Assembly: GCA_009746045.1 (NCBI GenBank)
Contig: RPFO01000380.1
Coordinates: forward strand, 1,553,520-1,611,019
Direction: 5' to 3'
DNA length: 57,500 bases
Origin: Mesostigma viride
Taxonomy: Eukaryota > Streptophyta > Mesostigmatophyceae > Mesostigmatales > Mesostigmataceae
This document shows positions 11,182 to 29,880 of this stretch, one piece after another; within the stretch, counting starts at the first letter, position 1, and each line of letters begins with the position of its first letter. A program made the position numbers and the translations under genes. The notes below the pieces were generated by a model. That model was given only the letters and a program-made list of their open reading frames with translations. It did no database searches and was not told the origin of the DNA.

Positions 11182-13539
11182 CTACCAATCTGAGCTCGAG
11201 CTCCTTCGCATCTTTTTCTTCTCTGACGCAAACTTCTTCTCCACCAGCCTGTTCGCGTTGGCCACGCGTTTCCTGGCCCGGCAAAGGATAAAGGCAAAGA
11301 ACATGCAGTAAAAACCATGGTAAGCAGTGAGGCTGTCAAAAAATGCAGGCGGGGATACGAGAATGCTGCGGTAGGGTGTCAATCGTGAACGAAAGGATGA
11401 GTGAGGAAACACCGTGATGACAAACAAAGCGGCAGTACTTGCAATGCCTGCGGCTTTGCGAACGGACACAGTCTTGCTCATCATCATGTCATTGTCTCCC
11501 CATGGTACACAGTCTTGCTCATCATCATGTCATTGTCTCCCCATGGTACACAGTCTTGCTCATCATCATGTCATTGTCTCCCCATGGTACACAGTCTTGC
11601 TCATCATCATGTCATTGTCTCCCCATGGCACACAGTCTTGCTCATCATCATGTCATTGTCTCCCCATGGTACACAGTCTTGCTCATCATCATGTCATTGT
11701 CTCCCCATGGCCTCCGTATTGGCAAGGCCCCTAAACCGCTCCTGCTAATTAGTTAAATAGTTAACTACACCTGAAGGACTACTACAACAGCGTTTCAGTA
11801 CCAAACACTAGCGAGACAGACATACGCACAGGCTGCCATGCATTCAACAACATGTTTCTACAACAAGGGGGGGTTGGGTGTCGGCCAGCAGGACACACCA
11901 TGCGCCAGGTCGCCGCCCCGCATACCGTTTTTCTAACAACTTCAGATCCTCCTGCGTTGGTGGCGGCGGAATGTAGGCCGCCTCATCGATCATCGCCTGC
12001 GTGGCGGCGGGAAGATTAAAACACAATGGCTCGGTTTATCAAACGGAGTCAGAAACAGAGGTAAAGAAGAGATGCTGATATGAACAGGGTGATTGCATGA
12101 AATTGGCTTACTGTGGTCCCAACCATCCTTGTGGCCAGGGCATCGCGAATACTGGGCACAAAGGACATGGCGCGTGCCCAGTATGAATGCACCGAGGACA
12201 CGGCACGCACCCCGTGATATTGGTTCTATCAGCGCACCACGTGAGCACACGCCCAGCATGCGCGCACCGAGGACACGGAGGACACGCGCACACGCCGTCC
12301 AAACACTTTGACGGCCAGAAAGGGAAGGGAGGGGACATGCAGCACCGAGGACACGCAGCACCGAGGACACGCAGCACCGAGGACACACAGCACCGAGGGC
12401 ACGCAGCACCGAGGACAGGGGGTGTAGGGAATTCGCTAGAAAACCCGCAACTGGTTGGCAGGTTTCCAGAAAAAGTTTTCCCTCGTGGGGGGCGGGGAAA
12501 GGCTCCGCTTCGTCCGCGGTAAGGCTGCGGGCTCCGCTCTGCCTTTGCGTCCCCCCCCCCCCCCACGAGGACACGGGGGGTACTAAGCCTGCAGACCGAG
12601 TGGGGCAGGGAGGATGGCACCAGCAGCCGTATGGTAGGCATCGATGTAGAAGAGGGCTTCATCGCATCAGCAAGCCGGTCGAAAGACACAAAAACTGAGA
12701 AATCGCTATTGCAGCCAGTCATTCGGGCCAGACGCCCTGCTTGATCAAGCAACGAGATGGCGGTTCACCTATACTAGTTTTGCATGCCTCGGCATGGCCA
12801 TGCACAGAATATATACATCAGAATAAAACATGCAAAATAACCAGGGCCCCACGTCACACTGGACCAGCCTCTCCTGCCCCAGGGGCATACAGGGCCTTAC
12901 TCACAGGCAAACGCAAGACAACAACCGCGGGCTGTTGAAATACCGGCCGACCCAGCTTGTTTGTAACCACCGGCCAACCCAGCTTGTTTATAACCACCGG
13001 CCGACCCAGCTTGTTTGTAACCACCGGCCGACCCAGCTTGTGTAAGGAGGGGGGACATCCAGCCAAAACAGCACACTCAGTCGTGTGTCCGGCGCGGCAC
13101 CTCCGGACGTGGAGCGGACTCCCAAAACGGGAAAAAAATGTGTCCGGCGGCAGAATTTTGGCGACGGAGTGTACTCCTGTCGAAATTTTTAGGGTGGCGC
13201 GAAGAAAAATTTTGAGGAGCTAAATCCTTCCGCCGGTCCGGCGCCTGGTTTTAGGAAAGGAGTGCGCTCTGGTGATCCCGCTAGCTCGGTCAGGCGTTTG
13301 ATTTGAAGTGCAGGAGTCCGCTTTGGCCCTGCTGTACTTATAACTGACGTTGAGAACTTACCAAGTATTGGTTGATTCTAGGAAGACGTATCAACTTTCA
13401 GGCAGGCGTCAGGTTGTTGTTGTTGATTCTGACACCGGACCTGGCGTCAGGCAATAGGCAGCGAATCCGCCGGCTTGACGTCATTCTTGCAAGTTTCCGC
13501 CATTGCACCAACAACCAGCCTGAAGCCGGAGCACTGCAG

Positions 13540-13570
<31 letters not shown>

Positions 13571-16500
13571 GTCCCACGCCACACATGGGAAGCAGAGAAT
13601 CTTTAGAGGAGCACTGCAGTACAAAATATTTAATCATCATTGAACTGCTCCTACTGAAAGACTATGCTAATACTATCGCTTACTAAGAGCTTCTACTAAG
13701 ATGTGCTACAAAAAGTGCCACGTGTCGTACAACCAACGTAGCACGTAGCACACTCCCAAAGTTGCCGTTTTCGATCCGGCGCAGCCTTTTGGCTGACAGA
13801 GCGCACTCAGCCATTTTTCACTTTGGCTGGCGCCGGGCGGCGCGGTAGGCCAAACCAGGGAGTACGCTCATGTACGATTTTAGGGGGGATGTCCCCCCTC
13901 CTCTTGTGTATAACCACCGGCCGACCCAGCTTGTGTACCGTAGTGGTCAAAATCACTTTGCGACAAACCTACTTTGCGACCCCAAAACAGGGTGAAATTT
14001 ATAGTTTGCGACCCAAAATAAAGGCAAAGGTTTAGGTTTGCGAGCCCATCGACTTGTTTATGGTCAGTGGCAACTGGCAGGTACTCGATGTTGTAAATTT
14101 GTAGGCCAGCAGGCTTGACTGCCTGCTGGCCTGCCGGCCTCCCCGCTCTTCTGCCATCGTGCCAACGTGCATGGCTGCACAAGCCTAAACCTTTGGCTTT
14201 CGCATGACAAGTGACAAAAGGCGCGAAAGTTTTGGCGCCACGCGTTCGTTCTACCTGTCTGCGTGCGGCACGGCGCAGGCGCGACGCGGTAAGTTTTGAA
14301 CTTTGCGACCCAAAATGAAGCCCATGAAAAGTAGTTTGCGAGGTCGATTCGCAAAGAGGTTTGTCGCAAAGTGATTTTGACCACTACGGTATAACCACCG
14401 GCCGACCCAGCTTGGGTATAACCACCGGCCGACCCAGCTTGTGTATAACCACCGGCCGACCCAGCTTGTGTATAACCACCGGCCGACCCAGCTTGTGTAT
14501 AACCACCGGCCGACCCAGCTTGTATATAACCACCGGCCGACCCAGCTTGTGTATAACCACCGGCCGACCCAGCTTGTGTATAACCACCGGCCGACCCAGC
14601 TTATTTATAACCACCGGCCGACCCAGCTTATTTATAACCACCGGCCGACCCAGCTTGTGTATAACCACCGGCCGACCCAGCTTGTGTATAACCACCGGCC
14701 GACCCAGCTTGTATATAACCACCGGCCGACCCAGCTTGTGTATAACCACCGGCCGACCCAGCTTGTGTATAACCACCGGCCGACCCAGCTTATTTATAAC
14801 CACCGGCCGACCCAGCTTGTTTATAACCACCGGCCGACCCAGCTTGGGTACAACCACCGGAAGACCTGGGTCGACTCATTGGTGAACCCACCAGCGTTTG
14901 CAACCACTGAGTACCATGTTGCTAGCTTCAAGCCCAGGTGAAATAACACAACGTGTTGTCGAGCGCCAGCGAGCCACATCCCCCACCAGCTCACCTGGAT
15001 CTTCTGCAGCGCGTCGTCGATGTTTTCCCTGCCGGATGCCAGTAGGAAATCACGCACGCCGCGATTCGTCGGCACCGTCCAGCACATGAGTTGCCAAAGT
15101 TTGGCAATGTGACACACCACCAAGCCCCAAGTGACAAAGGAGAGGTCCAATTCTTTGTTGTACAGCAGCAGAAATTTTTGAGTTGGGAAAACACAAAATC
15201 AGGTGTGGAAAAATATACGACGGGCAGATTTCTCTTTGATGTGGTGGGGGATGCCTGGCATGAAGGGAAAGGTGTGAGTCAGGCAGCATCCATCACAAAA
15301 ACGAAATTTGCAAAGTCTCACACAGCCCAACACCTGTCTGGTTTTCAAATGCCGTCTGCTTTGAGGAGTCAACGCCCTCACAGCGCAGGCCAAGGCACGG
15401 GAGCAACGTACCCCTCCCCAACACATGGGATCAACATATACATCCCCAACACACAAAAAAACTCATGACCGACCCTGAGATGCCTCTTACCAAGTATCGC
15501 AAGTTGTCCAATGCCCTTCCGCTGGGCGGGGGCTGTCTCTCACCAAAGATGACATATTTATAATCATGCAGACTGCGTCACATGCAACATGACGTGCGTG
15601 TGCGACCCCATATCAATGACCCACGTGATTTTGTGACAAAAATAACGAGGGAAAGGTTGGGACGAGCCTCGTCACGTGTGCTCTGCAATGCACAACCTCA
15701 CTTGCGCTGTGGAACAGGGAACACGCCGGCGCCACCCCGACTGCCGCTGTCTACAATTCCAGTAACCCACTGTCAGGACTGCCACCAGCAGGAAGGATGT
15801 CAGCAACAGACCACATAAGCTAATAACAGTCATGAACTATTATGAGCTAGGTTATGTATTCAACAAACATGAGGCAAACCAGAGCTGCCTGGCCGAGTAT
15901 GCAGGAAACACACCACCCCCATATAGCTCGCAAACTTATAAGTAGAAATCTATATGTGTTATATGAATCGACAAGCGCTTAAGTGCGCCCAGCTCCTAGC
16001 ACACTTCAATCCTTAAGTGCGCAGAACCCCACCAGTGTGCCCAATCTCCAACAAACTTCCCACCCTTAAAGCACGCGCACACCTCTGGTTGCGGAACCGC
16101 GTCGATGAAACGATCAAGTCCCCGTCCTTGTTGATGCGGTTGCGCTCCTGTTGGCCAAAGTTGCGTGTAAATGTGCAGGCAACACACAGGCAACGAAATC
16201 ACAACTCCAGGCAAGTGAGTAAGGCCTATACAGGCGTAGTGGATGCGGCCGCGCTCCTGTGATGGTGGATGCCACCAAATACAGGCCATGCCGTGCTAGT
16301 ACGTGATGGCTGCACAGGGCTGTTATGCGCATGCGCTGCCGTGGTGGTTGTTCAGCTGGATAGCACAAAACTAGCAGCGTCGTGAGCCGTCAGTCCCCGG
16401 TGGGGTTGGCAACATGCGTTTCTAGAACGCACACACATGAGTGATGGGATGTCTCCTCAGGGTTGTGAAGTGGCTTTGCTCCTGTGGCCAACACCGACCA

Positions 16501-19143
16501 CAGGGGGGCGCACACAGGCCTTACCTCTCAATCAGGGCTAGCGGCTGCCGTAGATATCCTACGATGAGAATGGGCTTCTGAGGTGGTCGCTACGCCCATT
16601 ACTGGCCAACTGATTTCAACAGTATCTTAAGCAACACTCGAGGCAACACACAGTGAATGGAGATGGGTGTGAGCCAAAGTCTCCCTCCATCAAAATAGCT
16701 GGTAACACCGCCACCAACGCACATCCTGTGACAGCCTCTTTCAGATTCCTGCAGCCTAGTGTGGAGGATTCTCCCAGATCTGGTGCGGAGCCACTTATTG
16801 TCTCAACCCACCTATCTATCCCATAGGTGTCCCTCTTTTTCCTATCTGCAACTCACGGTCCGCACCAGCTTCTCTCGGATGTCCCCATGTGTGGTGCAGA
16901 ACGACTTGATGCCTCTATCCATCAATCCAGTTACTGACACGGCAATGTTTGACCCACGTTCTGCATCAGCTTCTCTCGGATGTCGTCGGGCAGCCACGTG
17001 GCGTCCCTCACGTTGAAGCGCATGTCTACCTTTGAGCTCACTGCGGGGATTGGGGGGGGGGGGTTACGGACAAGTGACGAGTGACGTGAGACAGAAGCAT
17101 AATAGCCGGGTGATGCGCCAGCAATATGTGTGACGCAACCGCAGATGACAACAGGCAGCCACAGATGACAACAGGCAACCCCAGGTTACATGCATTGACA
17201 AGCACGGGTGCCAGAAATATGCTATATTATGTTCACCAAGGTACTGAGGTCGTGCCAGCAACAAGCTGGGCAACAGTAAGCCCAGACAGGCTGATTTCCA
17301 TCTACAAAGGAAGTACATCTGCTGTTTTCACAAAGGTGGTATTATGGCAAAACTGCTCAAACTCTCCTCACAGTCACAAGCCAGACTGCTGTAGTCCCCC
17401 CCCCCCAACCACCCCCACTGATGGTTCCTCCCCCTCCCCCCCGCCAGTTAGTAAAAATATTTGCAGGAAACCATTTGTGCTCGGCTCAAAGGGTCCGGAC
17501 CAACACCCAGCGATAACTAGTCGCTGGTAAAACAAGCTTTTGCCGCTCGGCTCTAAGGCCTTGGAGCCGAGCGGCAAAGGTTTCCGGCCAATCTTCATGC
17601 CAAGTCCGCCCCTCCCATCCGAATCACCAATCCCACCCTCACCATCTCCATGTCCCCCCCCCCCTGCCCCCCCCCCAAATCCCCCCCCCCCCCCCCCCCC
17701 GCCACTGGCCACTGCCCCACACACCATCACTTCCATCCCTAAAGCCCTCTCTCCTCCTTACACACCTCGACCAGTGGCATGGCTGAATGCGGGCACGCAC
17801 ACTAAGTCGCAGAGTCACAGAGCAGCGGGTGATTGTTTGAGTTCAAGAGGCCTGTTTCGGACAAGTGGGGGATGGGGCCCACCAGGACACCTGTCATCCC
17901 CCCCCCAGGGTTCACCAGCGGCCACAGTGCAGGTGGCAGGACCAGTGTACCCCTCATTATCCGTGATTGGGGGGGGGGGGCGGTAGACTGGGGGGGGGGA
18001 GATAGGCAGAAGGGCTAGTCTCAAGCTATAATAATCTCTGACTAGCACAAAACGGTGGATTCACAGCTCGCGGTGGATACAGCCCACCATATTCCCTGAA
18101 TAATACTAGTTAATTGTAGCAATTAAATAAGGCCCACCATTCGCATGCAAGGTACCTGAAGTTCATGCTGATCCGCACCCATTCGCGACTAGAAGGTTGG
18201 CAATAACCCACCCACCCGTAATGAGCTGCCATTCAACTACCCACCTTTGCAAAGTCGACATCTGCGCACCCACCTTTGTTCACATTTTGGCCGCCAGGCC
18301 CTCCACTGCGCGCAAATTTGATGACGACACGATCTGAGGACCGCCAGGTGGCACACACGGACGGTCAATCGCGGCATGTGGCACACATACGTAGTGCAGA
18401 GGTTATATGCGGTCCCCGCATGCACATATACTGGAACACGCGGCAATACGTAGCACACGTGCACCCGCTGAGGTGGAATGTGGCTTGCCAGTGATGTACG
18501 GCAGAAATAATACTGGCACGCACGGGCATGCCACAGGGCAGGTGTTTCGTGTGCATAGAGCATTGTGGGCGATGCTGGTGAAGACGTAATGTGGCGGGAG
18601 CACCGCGGCACGGGCCACCGTCGCTTCACTGCATGGCCATTGTGGCGGATTTGTCGCGGCATATAACCCGTAGGGTCCGGACGCCATGTCACTGAAAAGG
18701 AAACCGTTAGGAGGCATATCGTACATGCAGAAGATGGCACTTATGTAAAGCCCAAAGTATAAACACGTCATTGAGATTAGACACGAACGGATCTCACCTT
18801 CGGTAATTGTCGGCGTCTTCCGATTGCTATACCTCCGGGTCCCCATAGGCAGACTGGCACTCGTCCGGAAACATAAAACTGCAGTGCGCGGCTCTAACCA
18901 CGAGGCTTGCCAGCTGGGATTATGAATAGTCCGGGGCAAGCGTCCAAAACCTAGAAGCTTAGGGACCACGCTGTGGTAGTCCAGCTTTAATCTCTGTTGC
19001 GTAGCGGGCGCAGCAAGGAGACTGCTTCCTATAGCGGGGGGGACACATTTAGGTCGCTTGGAGGCTGTCGCGCCATTTCTGACGAACCGAAAGAACGAAT
19101 AGAAGCAAGTTCCTGCAGCGGTCTTTATCCCTTGCAACGCCAT
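11182..19143 (-). CDS. Peptidyl-tRNA hydrolase ICT1/YaeJ-type (class I release-factor domain, GGQ), organellar
   Basis: Rescues stalled ribosomes by hydrolysing peptidyl-tRNA, probably in mitochondria. The exon model, right to left, is 19143-18798, 18691-about 18668, 18333-18274, 17040-16958, 16147-16083, 15028-14995, 11996-11926 and 11272-11182 (TAG). All phases match and every boundary is GT-AG. Exon 1 gives a Ser/Arg-rich organelle-targeting leader. Exon 3 encodes RSGGPGGQNVNK with the catalytic GGQ. Exon 4 gives KVDMRFNVRDATWLP, exon 5 NRINKDGDLIVSSTRFRNQ, and exons 6 and 7 ENIDDALQKIQ/AMIDEAAYIPPPP, all in family order. Exon 8 is the basic tail (RKRVANANRLVEKKF, then KKKMRR) that binds the ribosomal mRNA channel in this family. 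The end of exon 2 is the weakest joint: 24 bases with a GTTATA donor. The predicted length is about 257 residues, normal for the family. The ATG at 19143 is preceded in frame only by a TTG. Confidence 0.85.
11466..11711. repeat. 41-bp minisatellite, about 6 copies
   Basis: The unit contains CAGTCTTGCTCATCATCATG followed by TCATTGTCTCCCCATGGTA. Because 41 is not a multiple of 3, all forward frames stay open; the resulting frames are not genes. It lies in the last ICT1 intron. Confidence 0.9.
12338..12418. repeat. 16-bp minisatellite (CAGCACCGAGGACACG)n
   Basis: Five to six near-identical units inside the long ICT1 intron; related CACCGAGGACACGG units are scattered from 12,190. Confidence 0.85.
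12946..13040. repeat. 27-bp minisatellite, small cluster (4 units)
   Basis: Units of the form ACCGGCCGACCCAGCTTGTT plus TATAACC, the same unit as the large array at 14,390-14,860; a single unit lies at about 13,910-13,937. Confidence 0.9.
13539..13570. repeat. (GTT)n microsatellite
   Basis: About ten GTT units within the long ICT1 intron. Confidence 0.9.
13938..14389. mobile_element. MITE with 33-bp terminal inverted repeats and TA target duplication
   Basis: The ends are perfect inverted repeats of 33 bases beginning CCGTAGTGGTCAAAATCACT (13938 rightward and 14389 leftward). They are flanked by TA at 13936-13937 and 14390-14391. Removing the element and one TA restores GTGTATAACC, exactly the junction of the 27-bp minisatellite units around it, which shows the insertion target. 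CTTTGCGAC-type motifs repeat inside both ends. There is a perfect internal hairpin, GGCCAGCAGGC...GCCTGCTGGCC, near 14,102-14,130. There is no coding capacity. The TA duplication suggests mobilisation by a Tc1/mariner-type transposase; that is inference. Confidence 0.9.
14390..14860. repeat. 27-bp minisatellite, 18 units, with 7-unit higher-order pattern
   Basis: The unit is ACCACCGGCCGACCCAGCTT plus a variable G/A-T-rich heptamer. Because 27 is a multiple of 3, both strands remain open and give ITTGRPSLx and mirror proteins, which are not genes. It lies in the ICT1 intron between exons 6 and 7. Confidence 0.95.
17466..17585. repeat. Foldback element / near-perfect 40-bp palindrome
   Basis: 17539-17578 is a palindrome with 15-base arms (TTTGCCGCTCGGCTC / GAGCCGAGCGGCAAA) around AAGGCCTT. 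A third, direct copy of the arm (GTGCTCGGCTCAAAGG) lies at about 17,476, so GGAAACC...GGTTTCC brackets the whole. It lies in the ICT1 intron between exons 3 and 4. It could be a small inverted-repeat transposon remnant. Confidence 0.6.
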
Positions 19144-19209
19144 GAAATTTGCGCGGACGCACGCAAGTAATGCTCCAAACGCTCCTCTGCAACCCAATCA
19201 CACTAATAC

Positions 19210-20005
19210 ACGAAGTTACAATATCGGCTATCAGGATGGAACTGTACAAAGCCTTGTGTGTCTCCTGCTGAGTGTTTTTTCTCGTTAGATGTAAAGTACC
19301 AATTGCAAATGTTCCATATGCTGATCTACTTCCGCTCTCAAATTTGGTGGTTTGCGCACGAGTTACGCGATGGAGCTTCATTTGGTACGCACCGTGCCCT
19401 GTTGTCAACAAAGGATTCTCAGTCTCGCTGACAGGGGACATGGGACGTGGCGACGCGGGGCTGCTTTCCAATAGGCCATGTTGACAAGTAAGCAAGGACG
19501 TACGAGCAAGCTTTGGTGGACACAAATGTCCGAAAGTAAATTCTGGAGAGATGTCAAACGAAAGTTGCCACGTGTCTCACCATGGTGGCGATGTCGTACA
19601 CCAGCGTGACGTCCGCCAGCATTGGCGACCTATGCCTTGGTGCCTTTCCGTTTGCAAATTCCCGCGAGAAACTCGGCTTACTTCCTGAAAACGACGATCG
19701 ATGAGCTTGGCTGAGCTTGTATTTATGGCGGATTTGGCCATGTCTGCCTCGCGTTAAGACAGACACCTGGTCGCCTTGCTCACGTGCTGAAAGATGACCT
19801 CAATTATTTGAACCAAACATGTTGCACTGCTCAGATTATTAGAAGATAGGCACGATTGCAGAGAACATACTCAACAGGGTGTAGGGGCGGAGGGGCGGTG
19901 AAGAAGTTTCCGGCCGGGGTATTACCCGCAAAACGAAACACCTGGTCAGAAATTTTTCTCTCGGTGGATTTAGTCCTCGTCGTTTACTTCTCCAGCTGTG
20001 CAGTC
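19210..20005. other. Intergenic region between divergent ICT1-like and CENP-H-like genes
   Basis: About 0.86 kb separates the two start codons and probably contains both promoters. A minus-strand ATG at 19742 opens 20 codons ending at a GTAAG (MAKSAINTSSAKLIDRRFQE), which might be a small first exon. No family is recognised and I did not build a gene from it. Confidence 0.4.
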
Positions 20006-27601
<7,596 letters not shown>

Positions 27602-28664
27602 TTTCTGGATATTGATGAACCATGAGAAAGTGGCAGTACATACATGGTCCTTGGTATACCAGGGCGGGATCATGGATCCCTGGGCATATCACACTACGTG
27701 CATGCGGCTCTGCCACTCTAACTATGCAAGTTGCCTGTAGACAGGTGAATAGCCAGTACTGCAGCTAGTTGCCGTGCTTTGTCCATCTATGTCTAAAATT
27801 GTCAGAACGTTTCATTTGTTACTTGTCGCAAATTCTAGATTTGTGGGTACACAACTGAAAAAGAGAAATAACTTAAAGCTTATACATGAGTTGTGTCAAG
27901 TCTTCTGCCCACATGCACCCACCGGTGCATGCACATGCATGAATTCCTTGCACATGCATACTGACATACTGCACATGTATATACTGTATACATGCAGTAC
28001 CAATTAAGGGCAGAGGCCGGTAGAGAGCCTGCCTGTGAACCTGATAGGTGCAGTTGCCATGCAGAATGCAAAATGCCGACACATGCACATATATGTATTA
28101 GGCGCCTACCCGGGCTATGGCTGACATCTTGCTCCGCCGCACGCGGGCTGCATGACTTTGCGGCGCATGCGCAGCATGGTCATTAGGCTGTTTTACTTCA
28201 TTCCACGGTGTTGAGTGTCCCATGCCGGCCGCTAGTTGTAGTTATTTTGTCGTGGTATCTCTTGTTAGCTAGCGTTTGCTTCAATGTTTATGGTAAAATA
28301 TAAATTATGGGAGAATATAAAGGCATCTTGGGCCGGAGCCTGAGGGGTTTTAGGGGCATACCCAGGGTTAACCCACAACCCACATCGCTGTGCATGCACC
28401 AAACTTAAGGTCACACACGGAGCCCCTCAGTGGTCAACCGACTGGGGGGTGATGTCCTTCGTTACTTGCACATGTCTGCGCCACCTACATACTGCATGTC
28501 TGCGCCAGGCCTGTATATATCTTCATGCACGCGTAATCTGCCTCCATATTACAGACAAATCGGCCCCGGGGGGTCGTGAGCCCGCCCCGTCTAGGGTAGC
28601 ATGCATGTCCATCCATGCCTATATCCCATGACGGAAAGTCTAGCACTTGCGTGACCATAGTTAA
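27602..28664. other. No gene recognised
   Basis: 3' flank of the CENP-H-like gene. CATGCA-rich sequence with short frames only; no splice-bounded exon was supported. Confidence 0.5.
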
Positions 28665-28800
28665 TTAATTAATTAATAAGACTCGTGCTCCCGTTGGGGA
28701 GTCACGGAGCATTAACCCCGATGGATGGATGGATGGATGGGTGCAAACAGTCCTACCGGGCTAATCTATCTACATCAGCTACCTACGACATGTATCTAAC
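28665..28800 (-). mobile_element. LINE 3' end, family E
   Basis: Reading right to left: GTAGGACTGTTTGCACCC, a short ATCC run (about 5 units), a GGGGTTAATGCTCCGTGACT block, the CTCCCCAACGGGAG stem-loop, then a (TTAA)n tail. It matches 51,690-51,780 and the 3' end of the element at 29,881-32,290. Confidence 0.65.
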
Positions 28801-29256
28801 AGCATTCTAACTACAACATCTGCGCGACCATGCCACACGCATGAGTCATTTTATAAGTAAGTAAGTACTTGCGTGTCATGCGCAAAGGCATGCCCCGGAG
28901 TACTATGCTAATCTCATTAGAAAAAATAATTACACAAAAGTTTAAACAAATATCGTCTGCATCATTCCCCAACCATAAAGCACTAGATGGGGGATGTAAT
29001 CCTAACAGTCATTTTATGAGAGTCATCATGCCTGTACATACCACTAAAGTGGCCGCGGGCGAGGAACCTCTCCATGCAAGTTCCGTCTCGTCGGAGACGG
29101 CCGCCCACCGGGCCCAAGGAGCTTGCGTTCCTATGTGCTAGGAACTGGACTATTTCGGCGCATTCTTCCTTCGTCAGGGCCAGCCAGCGAAGGAAAGAAA
29201 AGAATTCGTGGCTTGGGAGGAAAGTTCGCCATTTGTGGTCGTGGCAGGTTTTCGAT
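28801..29256. other. No gene recognised
   Basis: Contains a piece (about 28,870-28,925) that is the reverse complement of 7,995-8,055 (TGCGCAAAGGCATGCC...), a small dispersed duplication. Nothing coding is supported. Confidence 0.5.
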
Positions 29257-29880
29257 CCATGGATGGATGGATGGATGGATGGATGGATGGATATGGATGG
29301 ATGGATGGATGGATGGATGGATGGATGGATGGATGGATGGATGGATGGATGGATGGATGGATGGATGGATGGATGGATGGATGGATGGATGGATGGATGG
29401 ATGGATGGATGGATGGATGGATGGATGGATGGATGGATGGATGGATGGATGGATGGATGGATGGATGGATGGATGGATGGATGGATGGATGGATGGATGG
29501 ATGGATGGATGGATGGATGGATGGATGGATGGATGGATGGATGGATGGATGGATGGATGGATGGATGGATGGATGGATGGATGGATGGATGGATGGATGG
29601 ATGGATGGATGGATGGATGGATCCATGGATGGATGGATGGATGGATGGATGGATGGATGGATGGATGGATGGATGGATGGATGGATGGATGGATGGATGG
29701 ATGGATGGATGGATGGATGGATGGATGGATGGATGGATGGATGGATGGATGGATGGATGGATGGATGGATGGATGGATGGATGGATGGATGGATGGATGG
29801 ATGGATGGATGGATGGATGGATGGATGGATGGATGGATGGATGGATGGATGGATGGATGGATGGATGGATGGATGGATGG
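29257..29880. repeat. (GGAT)n array, about 620 bp
   Basis: A tetranucleotide array with one interruption at 29,291 and one GGATCCATGGAT junction at about 29,620. It occupies the position of a 3-5 unit ATCC run in the 3' UTRs of two family E copies (28.7 and 51.7 kb). The MDGW and IHPS frames on both strands are artefacts. Confidence 0.97.

Noticed and set aside
11182-11487. 101-residue membrane-like protein with basic tail
   Set aside because: Only the last 91 bases are coding-like, and they join in phase to the ICT1 exon at 11926; the hydrophobic upstream part is intron.
12108-12752. Minus-strand segment reading GRLARMTGCNSDFSVFVSFD
   Set aside because: It looks protein-like but lies inside the ICT1 intron, no phase-correct splice into that gene is needed, and the continuation shifts frame; it may be a relic exon but cannot be supported.
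12946-14860. CRISPR-like regular repeats
   Set aside because: There are no unique spacers between units, no Cas genes, and the setting is eukaryotic.
14361-14885. ITTGRPSLC repeat protein
   Set aside because: A 27-bp unit keeps the frame on both strands; it is intronic and interrupted by a MITE.
18403-19197. 264-codon single frame as one protein
   Set aside because: It starts with TTG. Only its first part (from ATG 19143 to a GT donor at 18798) behaves as an exon; beyond that, the ICT1 model continues in another frame.
19554-19742. Small exon MAKSAINTSSAKLIDRRFQE with GTAAG donor
   Set aside because: Only 20 codons, no recognised continuation; recorded as a possibility in the intergenic entry, not called as a gene.
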